Source of the DNA: Strigamia acuminata
Lineage: Eukaryota; Arthropoda; Chilopoda; Geophilomorpha; Linotaeniidae
Length of the DNA: 64,000 nucleotides
NCBI GenBank assembly: GCA_949358305.1
Contig: OX442319.1
Location: 7,750,001-7,814,000 of the forward strand
Reading direction: 5' to 3'
In this document: one piece after another, positions 33,830 through 46,200 of the stretch
Layout: each line of letters opens with the position of its first letter
Position numbering within the stretch: position 1 is the stretch's first letter
Position numbers and translations under genes: made by a program
Notes under the pieces: generated by a model
Databases searched by the model: none
What the model was told of the DNA's origin: nothing
The model's input: the letters and a program-made list of their open reading frames with translations, nothing else

Positions 33830-36800
33830 TTAAACACTATTTCTGAACATTCAGAGACATTGGTCTTGTGGTGTTTGTGCTAAGTCAACTGTGATGAGAT
33901 CAAAAGTCTATTCTCCCAAATCATCGGTTAAATGTTATAAAACTTACATTGGAGCCTTCTACTAAGGTTTAAACACTATTTCTGAACATTCAGAGACATT
34001 GGTCTTGTGGTGTTTGTGCTAAGTCAACTGTGATGAGATCAAAAGTCTATTCTCCCAAATCATCGGTTGGATGTTTCTAAAACTTACATTGGAGCCTTCT
34101 ACTAAGGTTTAAACACTATTTCTGAACATTCAGAGACATTGGTCTTGTGGTGTTTGTGCTAAGTCAACTGTGATGAGATCAAAAGTCTATTCTCCCAAAT
34201 CATTGGTTGGATGTTTCTAAAACTTACATTGGAGCCTTCTACTAAGGTTTAAACACTATTTCTGAACATTCAGAGACATTGGTCTTGTGCTGTTTGTGCT
34301 AAGTCAACTGTGATGAGATCAAAAGTCTATTCTCCCAAATCATCGGTTAAATGTTTCTAAAACTTACATTGGAGCCTTCTACTAAGGTTTAAACACTATT
34401 TCTGAACATTCAGAGACATTGGTCTTGTGGTGTTTGTGCTAAGTCAACTGTGATGAGATCAAAAGTCTATTCTCCCAAATCATCGGTTGGATGTTTCTAA
34501 AACTTACATTGGAGCCTTCTACTAAGGTTTAAACACTATTTCTGAACATTCAGAGACATTGGTCTTGTGGTGTTTGTGCTAAGTCAACTGTGATGAGATC
34601 AAAAGTCTATTCTCCCAAATCATTGGTTGGATGTTTCTAAAACTTACATTGGAGCCTTCTACTAAGGTTTAAACACTATTTCTGAACATTCAGAGACATT
34701 GGTCTTGTGGTGTTTGTGCTAAGTCAACTGTGATGAGATCAAAAGTCTATTCTCCCAAATCATCGGTTAAATGTTTCTAAAACTTACATTGGAGCCTTCT
34801 ACTAAGGTTTAAACACTATTTCTGAACATTCAGAGACATTGGTCTTGTGGTGTTTGTGCTAAGTCAACTGTGATGAGATCAAAAGTCTATTCTCCCAAAT
34901 CATCGGTTGGATGTTTCTAAAACTTACATTGGAGCCTTCTACTAAGGTTTAAACACTATTTCTAAACATTCAGAGACATTGGACTTGTGGTGTTTGTGCT
35001 AAGTCAACTGCGATGTGAAATGAGCTCAAAATTTTTTTCTTCAAAATTTAATGCTTGGGTGTTGCTAAAACTTATATTGAAGGCTTCTACTAAGGTTTAA
35101 ACACTATTTCTGAACATACAGAGACATTGGACTTGTGGTGTTTGTGCTAAGTAACTGTGATGAGATCAAAAGTCTATTCTCCCAAATCATTGCTTGGATG
35201 TTGCTAAAACTTACATTGAAGGCTTCTACTAAGGTTTAAACACTATTTCTGAACATTCAGAGACATTGGTCTTGTGGTGTTTGTGCTAAGTCAACTGTGA
35301 TGAGATCAAAAGTCTATTCTCCCAAATCATCGGTTGGATGTTTCTAAAACTTACATTGGAGCCTTCTACTAAGGTTTAAACACTATTTCTAAACATTCAG
35401 AGACATTGGTCTTATGGTGTTTGTGCTAAGTCAACTATGATGAGATCAAAAGTCTATTCTCCCAAATCATCGGTTGAATGTTTCTAAAACTTACATTGGA
35501 GCCTTCTACTAAGGTTTAAACACTATTTCTGAACATTCAGAGACATTGGTCTTGTGGTGTTTGTGCTAAGTCAACTGTGATGAGATCAAAAGTCTATTCT
35601 CCCAAATCATCGGTTAAATGTTTCTAAAACTTACATTGGAGCCTTCTACTAAGGTTTAAACACTATTTCTGAACATTCAGAGACATTGGTCTTGTGGTGT
35701 TTGTGCTAAGTCAACTGTGATGAGATCAAAAGTCTATTCTCCCAAATCATCGGTTGGATGTTTCTAAAACTTACATTGGAGCCTTCTACTAAGGTTTAAA
35801 CACTATTTCTGAACATTCAGAGACATTGGACTTGTGGTGTTTGTGCTAAGTCAACTGCGATGTGAAATGAGCTCAAAATTTTTTTTTCAAAATTTATTGC
35901 TTGGGTGTTGCTAAAACTTAGATTGAAGGCTTCTACTAAGGTTTAAACACTATTTCTGAACATTCAGAGACATTGGTCTTGTGGTGTTTGTGCTAAGTCA
36001 ACTGTGATGAGATCAAAAGTCTATTCTCCCAAATCATCGGTTGGATGTTTCTAAAACTTACATTGGAGCCTTCTACTAAGGTTTAAACACTATTTCTGAA
36101 CATTCAGAGACATTGGTCTTGTGGTGTTTGTGCTAAGTCAACTGTGATGAGATCAAAAGTCTATTCTCCCAAATCATCGGTTAAATGTTTCTAAAACTTA
36201 CATTGGAGCCTTCTACTAAGGTTTAAACACTATTTCTGAACATTTAGAGACATTGGTCTTGTGGTGTTTGTGCTAAGTCAACTGTGATGAGATCAAAAGT
36301 CTATTCTCCCAAATCATTGGTTGGATGTTTCTAAAACTTACATTGGAGCCTTCTACTAAGGTTTAAACACTATTTCTGAACATTCAGAGACATTGGACTT
36401 GTGGTGTTTGTGCTAAGTCAACTGTGATGAGATCAAAAGTCTATTCTCCCAAATCATTGGTTGAATGTTTCTAAAACTTACATTGGAGCCTTCTACTAAG
36501 GTTTAAACACTATTTCTGAACATTCAGAGACATTGGTCTTGTGGTGTTTGTGCTAAGTCAACTGTGATGAGATCAAAAGTCTATTCTCTCAAATCATCGG
36601 TTAAATGTTTCTAAAACTTACATTGGAGCCTTCTACTAAGGTTTAAACACTATTTCTGAACATTCAGAGACATTGGTCTTGTGGTGTTTGTGCTAAGTCA
36701 ACTGTGATGAGATCAAAAGTCTATTCTCCCAAATCATCGGTTGGATGTTTCTAAAACTTACATTGGAGCCTTCTACTAAGTTTTAAACACTATTTCTGAA

Positions 36801-39800
36801 CATTCAGAGACATTGGTCTTGTGGTGTTTGTGCTAAGTCAACTGTGATGAGATCAAAAGTCTATTCTCTCAAATCATCGGTTAAATGTTTCTAAAACTTA
36901 CATTGGAGCCTTCTACTAAGGTTTAAACACTATTTCTGAACATTCAGAGACATTGGTCTTGTGGTGTTTGTGCTAAGTCAACTGTGATGAGATCAAAAGT
37001 CTATTCTCCCAAATCATCGGTTGGATGTTTCTAAAACTTACATTGGAGCCTTCTACTAAGTTTTAAACACTATTTCTGAACATTCAGAGACATTGGTCTT
37101 GTGGTGTTTGTGCTAAGTCAACTGTGATGAGATCAAAAGTCTATTCTCCCAAATCATTGGTTGGATGTTTCTAAAACTTACATTGGAGCCTTCTACTAAG
37201 GTTTAAACACTATTTCTGAACATTCAGAGACATTGGTCTTGTGGTGTTTGTGCTAAGTCAACTGTGATGAGATCAAAAGTCTATTCTCCCAAATCATTGG
37301 TTGGATGTTTCTAAAACTTACATTGGAGCCTTCTACTAAGGTTTAAACACTATTTCTGAACATTCAGAGACATTGGTCTTGTGGTGTTTGTGCTAAGTCA
37401 ACTGTGATGAGATCAAAAGTCTATTCTCCCAAATCATCGGTTGAATGTTTCTAAAACTTACATTGGAGCCTTCTACTAAGGTTTAAACACTATTTCTGAA
37501 CATTCAGAGACATTGGTCTTGTGGTGTTTGTGCTAAGTCAACTGTGATGAGATCAAAAGTCTATTCTCCCAAATCATCGGTTAAATGTTATAAAACTTAC
37601 ATTGGAGCCTTCTACTAAGGTTTAAACACTATTTCTGAACATTCAGAGACATTGGTCTTGTGGTGTTTGTGCTAAGTCAACTGTGATGAGATCAAAAGTC
37701 TATTCTCCCAAATCATCGGTTGGATGTTTCTAAAACTTACATTGGAGCCTTCTACTAAGGTTTAAACACTATTTCTGAACATTCAGAGACATTGGTCTTG
37801 TGGTGTTTGTGCTAAGTCAACTGTGATGAGATCAAAAGTCTATTCTCCCAAATCATCGGTTGAATGTTTCTAAAACTTACATTGGAGCCTTCTACTAAGG
37901 TTTAAACACTATTTCTGAACATTCAGAGACATTGGTCTTGTGGTGTTTGTGCTAAGTCAACTGTGATGAGATCAAAAGTCTATTCTCCCAAATCATCGGT
38001 TAAATGTTATAAAACTTACATTGGAGCCTTCTACTAAGGTTTAAACACTATTTCTGAACATTCAGAGACATTGGTCTTGTGGTGTTTGTGCTAAGTCAAC
38101 TGTGATGAGATCAAAAGTCTATTCTCCCAAATCATCGGTTGGATGTTTCTAAAACTTACATTGGAGCCTTCTACTAAGGTTTAAACACTATTTCTGAACA
38201 TTCAGAGACATTGGTCTTTTGGTGTTTGTGCTAAGTCAACTGTGATGAGATCAAAAGTCTATTCTCCCAAATCATTGGTTGGATGTTTCTAAAACTTACA
38301 TTGGAGCCTTCTACTAAGGTTTAAACACTATTTCTGAACATTCAGAGACATTGGTCTTGTGGTGTTTGTGCTAAGTCAACTGTGATGAGATCAAAAGTCT
38401 ATTCTCCCAAATCATCGGTTGGATGTTTCTAAAACTTACATTGGAGCCTTCTACTAAGGTTTAAACACTATTTCTGAACATTCAGAGACATTGGACTTGT
38501 GGTGTTTGTGCTAAGTCAACTGCGATGTGAAATGAGCTCAAAATTTTTTTTTCAAAATTTATTGCTTGGGTGTTGCTAAAACTTAGATTGAAGGCTTCTA
38601 CTAAGGTTTAAACACTATTTCTGAACATTCAGAGACATTGGTCTTGTGGTGTTTGTGCTAAGTCAACTGCGATGTGAAATGAGCTCAAAATTTTTTTCTT
38701 CAAAATTTAATGCTTGGGTGTTGCTAAAACTTATACTGAAGGCTTCTACTAAGGTTTAAACACTATTTCTGAACATACAGAGACATTGGACTTGTGGTGT
38801 TTGTGCTAAGTAACTGTGATGAGATCAAAAGTCTATTCTCCCAAATCATTGCTTGGATGTTGCTAAAACTTAGATTGAAGGCTTCTACTAAGGTTTAAAC
38901 ACTATTTCTGAACATTCAGAGACATTGGTCTTGTGGTGTTTGTGCTAAGTCAACTGTGATGAGATCAAAAGTCTATTCTCCCAAATCATCGGTTGGATGT
39001 TTCTAAAACTTACATTGGAGCCTTCTACTAAGGTTTAAACACTATTTCTGAACATTCAGAGACATTGGTCTTGTGGTGTTTGTGCTAAGTCAACTGTGAT
39101 GAGATCAAAAGTCTATTCTCCCAAATCATCGGTTAAATGTTTCTAAAACTTACATTGGAGCCTTCTACTAAGGTTTAAACACTATTTCTGAACATTCAGA
39201 GACATTGGTCTTGTGGTGTTTGTGCTAAGTCAACTGTGATGAGATCAAAAGTCTATTCTCCCAAATCATCGGTTGGATGTTTCTAAAACTTACATTGGAG
39301 CCTTCTACTAAGGTTTAAACACTATTTCTAAACATTCAGAGACATTGGACTTGTGGTGTTTGTGCTAAGTCAACTGCGATGTGAAATGAACTCAAAATTT
39401 TTTTTTCAAAATTTATTGCTTGGGTGTTGCTAAAACTTAGATTGAAGGCTTCTACTAAGGTTTAAACACTATTTCTGAACATTCAGAGACATTGGTCTTG
39501 TGGTGTTTGTGCTAAGTCAACTGCGATGTGAAATGAGCTCAAAATTTTTTTCTTCAAAATTTAATGCTTGGGTGTTGCTAAAACTTATATTGAAGGCTTC
39601 TACTAAGGTTTAAACACTATTTCTGAACATACAGAGACATTGGACTTGTGGTGTTTGTGCTAAGTAACTGTGATGAGATCAAAAGTCTATTCTCCCAAAT
39701 CATTGCTTGGATGTTGCTAAAACTTACATTGAAGGCTTCTACTAAGGTTTAAACACTATTTCTGAACATTCAGAGACATTGGTCTTGTGGTGTTTGTGCT

Positions 39801-42800
39801 AAGTCAACTGTGATGAGATCAAAAGTCTATTCTCCCAAATCATCGGTTGGATGTTTCTAAAACTTACATTGGAGCCTTCTACTAAGGTTTAAACACTATT
39901 TCTAAACATTCAGAGACATTGGTCTTATGGTGTTTGTGCTAAGTCAACTATGATGAGATCAAAAGTCTATTCTCCCAAATCATCGGTTGAATGTTTCTAA
40001 AACTTACATTGGAGCCTTCTACTAAGGTTTAAACACTATTTCTGAACATTCAGAGACATTGGTCTTGTGGTGTTTGTGCTAAGTCAACTGTGATGAGATC
40101 AAAAGTCTATTCTCCCAAATCATCGGTTAAATGTTTCTAAAACTTACATTGGAGCCTTCTACTAAGGTTTAAACACTATTTCTGAACATTCAGAGACATT
40201 GGTCTTGTGGTGTTTGTGCTAAGTCAACTGTGATGAGATCAAAAGTCTATTCTCCCAAATCATCGGTTGGATGTTTCTAAAACTTACATTGGAGCCTTCT
40301 ACTAAGGTTTAAACACTATTTCTGAACATTCAGAGACATTGGACTTGTGGTGTTTGTGCTAAGTCAACTGCGATGTGAAATGAGCTCAAAATTTTTTTTT
40401 CAAAATTTATTGCTTGGGTGTTGCTAAAACTTATATTGAAGGCTTCTACTAAGGTTTAAACACTATTTCTGAACATACAGAGACATTAGACTTGTGGTGT
40501 TTGTGCTAAGTAACTGTGATGAGATCAAAAGTCTATTCTCCCAAATCATTGCTTGGATGTTGCTAAAACTTACATTGAAGGCTTCTACTAAGGTTTAAAC
40601 ACTATTTCTGAACATTCAGAGACATTGGTCTTGTGGTGTTTGTGCTAAGTCAACTGTGATGAGATCAAAAGTCTATTCTCCCAAATCATCGGTTGGATGT
40701 TTCTAAAACTTACATTGGAGCCTTCTACTAAGGTTTAAACACTATTTCTAAACATTCAGAGACATTGGACTTGTGGTGTTTGTGCTAAGTCAACTGCGAT
40801 GTGAAATGAGCTCAAAATTTTTTTTTCAAAATTTATTGCTTGGGTGTTGCTAAAACTTAGATTGAAGGCTTCTACTAAGGTTTAAACACTATTTCTGAAC
40901 ATTCAGAGACATTGGTCTTGTGGTGTTTGTGCTAAGTCAACTGCGATGTGAAATGAGCTCAAAATTTTTTTCTTCAAAATTTAATGCTTGGGTGTTGCTA
41001 AAACTTATATTGAAGGCTTCTACTAAGGTTTAAACACTATTTCTGAACATACAGAGACATTGGACTTGTGGTGTTTGTGCTAAGTAACTGTGATGAGATC
41101 AAAAGTCTATTCTCCCAAATCATTGCTTGGATGTTGCTAAAACTTACATTGAAGGCTTCTACTAAGGTTTAAACACTATTTCTGAACATTCAGAGACATT
41201 GGTCTTGTGGTGTTTGTGCTAAGTCAACTGTGATGAGATCAAAAGTCTATTCTCCCAAATCATCGGTTGGATGTTTCTAAAACTTACATTGGAGCCTTCT
41301 ACTAAGGTTTAAACACTATTTCTAAACATTCAGAGACATTGGTCTTATGGTGTTTGTGCTAAGTCAACTATGATGAGATCAAAAGTCTATTCTCCCAAAT
41401 CATCGGTTGAATGTTTCTAAAACTTACATTGGAGCCTTCTACTAAGGTTTAAACACTATTTCTGAACATTCAGAGACATTGGTCTTGTGGTGTTTGTGCT
41501 AAGTCAACTGTGATGAGATCAAAAGTCTATTCTCCCAAATCATCGGTTAAATGTTTCTAAAACTTACATTGGAGCCTTCTACTAAGGTTTAAACACTATT
41601 TCTGAACATTCAGAGACATTGGTCTTGTGGTGTTTGTGCTAAGTCAACTGTGATGAGATCAAAAGTCTATTCTCCCAAATCATCGGTTGGATGTTTCTAA
41701 AACTTACATTGGAGCCTTCTACTAAGGTTTAAACACTATTTCTGAACATTCAGAGACATTGGACTTGTGGTGTTTGTGCTAAGTCAACTGCGATGTGAAA
41801 TGAGCTCAAAATTTTTTTTTCAAAATTTATTGCTTGGGTGTTGCTAAAACTTAGATTGAAGGCTTCTACTAAGGTTTAAACACTATTTCTGAACATTCAG
41901 AGACATTGGTCTTGTGGTGTTTGTGCTAAGTCAACTGTGATGAGATCAAAAGTCTATTCTCCCAAATCATCGGTTGGATGTTTCTAAAACTTACATTGGA
42001 GCCTTCTACTAAGGTTTAAACACTATTTCTGAACATTCAGAGACATTGGTCTTGTGGTGTTTGTGCTAAGTCAACTGTGATGAGATCAAAAGTCTATTCT
42101 CCCAAATCATCGGTTAAATGTTTCTAAAACTTACATTGGAGCTTTCTACTAAGGTTTAAACACTATTTCTGAACATTCAGAGACATTGGTCTTGTGGTGT
42201 TTGTGCTAAGTCAACTGTGATGAGATCAAAAGTCTATTCTCCCAAATCATCGGTTGGATGTTTCTAAAACTTACATTGGAGCCTTCTACTAAGGTTTAAA
42301 CACTATTTCTAAACATTCAGAGACATTGGACTTGTGGTGTTTGTGCTAAGTCAACTGCGATGTGAAATGAACTCAAAATTTTTTTTTCAAAATTTATTGC
42401 TTGGGTGTTGCTAAAACTTAGATTGAAGGCTTCTACTAAGGTTTAAACACTATTTCTGAACATTCAGAGACATTGATCTTGTGGTGTTTGTGCTAAGTCA
42501 ACTGCGATGTGAAATGAGCTCAAAATTTTTTTCTTCAAAATTTAATGCTTGGGTGTTGCTAAAACTTATATTGAAGGCTTCTACTAAGGTTTAAACACTA
42601 TTTCTGAACATACAGAGACATTGGACTTGTGGTGTTTGTGCTAAGTAACTGTGATGAGATCAAAAGTCTATTCTCCCAAATCATTGCTTGGATGTTGCTA
42701 AAACTTACATTGAAGGCTTCTACTAAGGTTTAAACACTATTTCTGAACATTCAGAGACATTGGTCTTGTGGTGTTTGTGCTAAGTCAACTGTGATGAGAT

Positions 42801-42963
42801 CAAAAGTCTATTCTCCCAAATCATCGGTTGGATGTTTCTAAAACTTACATTGGAGCCTTCTACTAAGGTTTAAACACTATTTCTAAACATTCAGAGACAT
42901 TGGTCTTATGGTGTTTGTGCTAAGTCAACTATGATGAGATCAAAAGTCTATTCTCCCAAATCA
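33830..42963. repeat. Segmental duplication of about 9.1 kb, copy 1
   Basis: It matches 43297-52430 at a constant offset of 9467 bp. Shared rare markers include GTTATAAAAC (33934/43401), CTTGTGCTG (34290/43757), GTTATAAAAC (37587/47054 and 38006/47473), a D unit ending ACTTAGATTG (38871/48338), CATTAGACTT (near 40486/49953), GAGCTTTCTAC (42141/51608) and CATTGATCTT (42472/51939). The left limit lies after the unit at about 33694-33825, which differs from its counterpart. The right limit is 42963, where CATTGGTTGG stands against CATCGGTTGA. Confidence 0.87.
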
Positions 42964-43296
42964 TTGGTTGGATGTTTCTAAAACTTACATTGGAGCCTTC
43001 TACTAAGGTTTAAACACTATTTCTGAACATTCAGAGACATTGGTCTTGTGGTGTTTGTGCTAAGTCAACTGCGATGTGAAATAAGCTCAAAATTTTTTTT
43101 TCAAAATTTAATGCTTGGGTGTTGCTAAAACTTATATTGAAGGCTTCTACTAAGGTTTAAACACTATTTCTGAACATTCAGAGACATTGGACTTGTGGTG
43201 TTTGTGCTAAGTCAACTGTGATGAGATCAAAAGTTTATTCTCCCAAATCATTCGTTGGATGTTTCTAAAACTTACATTGGAGCCTTCTACTAAGGT
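42964..43296. repeat. Junction segment between the two 9.1 kb copies
   Basis: It holds the end of an A unit (TGGTTGG), a B unit with AATAAGCTC and TTTAATGC (a B/C mixture: C-like AATG but B-like nine-T tract), and an A with GGACTT, AGTTTATTC and CATTCGTTGG, the last a combination not seen elsewhere. It probably marks the recombination joint of the large duplication (inference). Confidence 0.65.
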
Positions 43297-46200
43297 TTAA
43301 ACACTATTTCTGAACATTCAGAGACATTGGTCTTGTGGTGTTTGTGCTAAGTCAACTGTGATGAGATCAAAAGTCTATTCTCCCAAATCATCGGTTAAAT
43401 GTTATAAAACTTACATTGGAGCCTTCTACTAAGGTTTAAACACTATTTCTGAACATTCAGAGACATTGGTCTTGTGGTGTTTGTGCTAAGTCAACTGTGA
43501 TGAGATCAAAAGTCTATTCTCCCAAATCATCGGTTGGATGTTTCTAAAACTTACATTGGAGCCTTCTACTAAGGTTTAAACACTATTTCTGAACATTCAG
43601 AGACATTGGTCTTGTGGTGTTTGTGCTAAGTCAACTGTGATGAGATCAAAAGTCTATTCTCCCAAATCATTGGTTGGATGTTTCTAAAACTTACATTGGA
43701 GCCTTCTACTAAGGTTTAAACACTATTTCTGAACATTCAGAGACATTGGTCTTGTGCTGTTTGTGCTAAGTCAACTGTGATGAGATCAAAAGTCTATTCT
43801 CCCAAATCATCGGTTAAATGTTTCTAAAACTTACATTGGAGCCTTCTACTAAGGTTTAAACACTATTTCTGAACATTCAGAGACATTGGTCTTGTGGTGT
43901 TTGTGCTAAGTCAACTGTGATGAGATCAAAAGTCTATTCTCCCAAATCATCGGTTGGATGTTTCTAAAACTTACATTGGAGCCTTCTACTAAGGTTTAAA
44001 CACTATTTCTGAACATTCAGAGACATTGGTCTTGTGGTGTTTGTGCTAAGTCAACTGTGATGAGATCAAAAGTCTATTCTCCCAAATCATTGGTTGGATG
44101 TTTCTAAAACTTACATTGGAGCCTTCTACTAAGGTTTAAACACTATTTCTGAACATTCAGAGACATTGGTCTTGTGGTGTTTGTGCTAAGTCAACTGTGA
44201 TGAGATCAAAAGTCTATTCTCCCAAATCATCGGTTAAATGTTTCTAAAACTTACATTGGAGCCTTCTACTAAGGTTTAAACACTATTTCTGAACATTCAG
44301 AGACATTGGTCTTGTGGTGTTTGTGCTAAGTCAACTGTGATGAGATCAAAAGTCTATTCTCCCAAATCATCGGTTGGATGTTTCTAAAACTTACATTGGA
44401 GCCTTCTACTAAGGTTTAAACACTATTTCTAAACATTCAGAGACATTGGACTTGTGGTGTTTGTGCTAAGTCAACTGCGATGTGAAATGAGCTCAAAATT
44501 TTTTTCTTCAAAATTTAATGCTTGGGTGTTGCTAAAACTTATATTGAAGGCTTCTACTAAGGTTTAAACACTATTTCTGAACATACAGAGACATTGGACT
44601 TGTGGTGTTTGTGCTAAGTAACTGTGATGAGATCAAAAGTCTATTCTCCCAAATCATTGCTTGGATGTTGCTAAAACTTACATTGAAGGCTTCTACTAAG
44701 GTTTAAACACTATTTCTGAACATTCAGAGACATTGGTCTTGTGGTGTTTGTGCTAAGTCAACTGTGATGAGATCAAAAGTCTATTCTCCCAAATCATCGG
44801 TTGGATGTTTCTAAAACTTACATTGGAGCCTTCTACTAAGGTTTAAACACTATTTCTAAACATTCAGAGACATTGGTCTTATGGTGTTTGTGCTAAGTCA
44901 ACTATGATGAGATCAAAAGTCTATTCTCCCAAATCATCGGTTGAATGTTTCTAAAACTTACATTGGAGCCTTCTACTAAGGTTTAAACACTATTTCTGAA
45001 CATTCAGAGACATTGGTCTTGTGGTGTTTGTGCTAAGTCAACTGTGATGAGATCAAAAGTCTATTCTCCCAAATCATCGGTTAAATGTTTCTAAAACTTA
45101 CATTGGAGCCTTCTACTAAGGTTTAAACACTATTTCTGAACATTCAGAGACATTGGTCTTGTGGTGTTTGTGCTAAGTCAACTGTGATGAGATCAAAAGT
45201 CTATTCTCCCAAATCATCGGTTGGATGTTTCTAAAACTTACATTGGAGCCTTCTACTAAGGTTTAAACACTATTTCTGAACATTCAGAGACATTGGACTT
45301 GTGGTGTTTGTGCTAAGTCAACTGCGATGTGAAATGAGCTCAAAATTTTTTTTTCAAAATTTATTGCTTGGGTGTTGCTAAAACTTAGATTGAAGGCTTC
45401 TACTAAGGTTTAAACACTATTTCTGAACATTCAGAGACATTGGTCTTGTGGTGTTTGTGCTAAGTCAACTGTGATGAGATCAAAAGTCTATTCTCCCAAA
45501 TCATCGGTTGGATGTTTCTAAAACTTACATTGGAGCCTTCTACTAAGGTTTAAACACTATTTCTGAACATTCAGAGACATTGGTCTTGTGGTGTTTGTGC
45601 TAAGTCAACTGTGATGAGATCAAAAGTCTATTCTCCCAAATCATCGGTTAAATGTTTCTAAAACTTACATTGGAGCCTTCTACTAAGGTTTAAACACTAT
45701 TTCTGAACATTTAGAGACATTGGTCTTGTGGTGTTTGTGCTAAGTCAACTGTGATGAGATCAAAAGTCTATTCTCCCAAATCATTGGTTGGATGTTTCTA
45801 AAACTTACATTGGAGCCTTCTACTAAGGTTTAAACACTATTTCTGAACATTCAGAGACATTGGACTTGTGGTGTTTGTGCTAAGTCAACTGTGATGAGAT
45901 CAAAAGTCTATTCTCCCAAATCATTGGTTGAATGTTTCTAAAACTTACATTGGAGCCTTCTACTAAGGTTTAAACACTATTTCTGAACATTCAGAGACAT
46001 TGGTCTTGTGGTGTTTGTGCTAAGTCAACTGTGATGAGATCAAAAGTCTATTCTCTCAAATCATCGGTTAAATGTTTCTAAAACTTACATTGGAGCCTTC
46101 TACTAAGGTTTAAACACTATTTCTGAACATTCAGAGACATTGGTCTTGTGGTGTTTGTGCTAAGTCAACTGTGATGAGATCAAAAGTCTATTCTCCCAAA

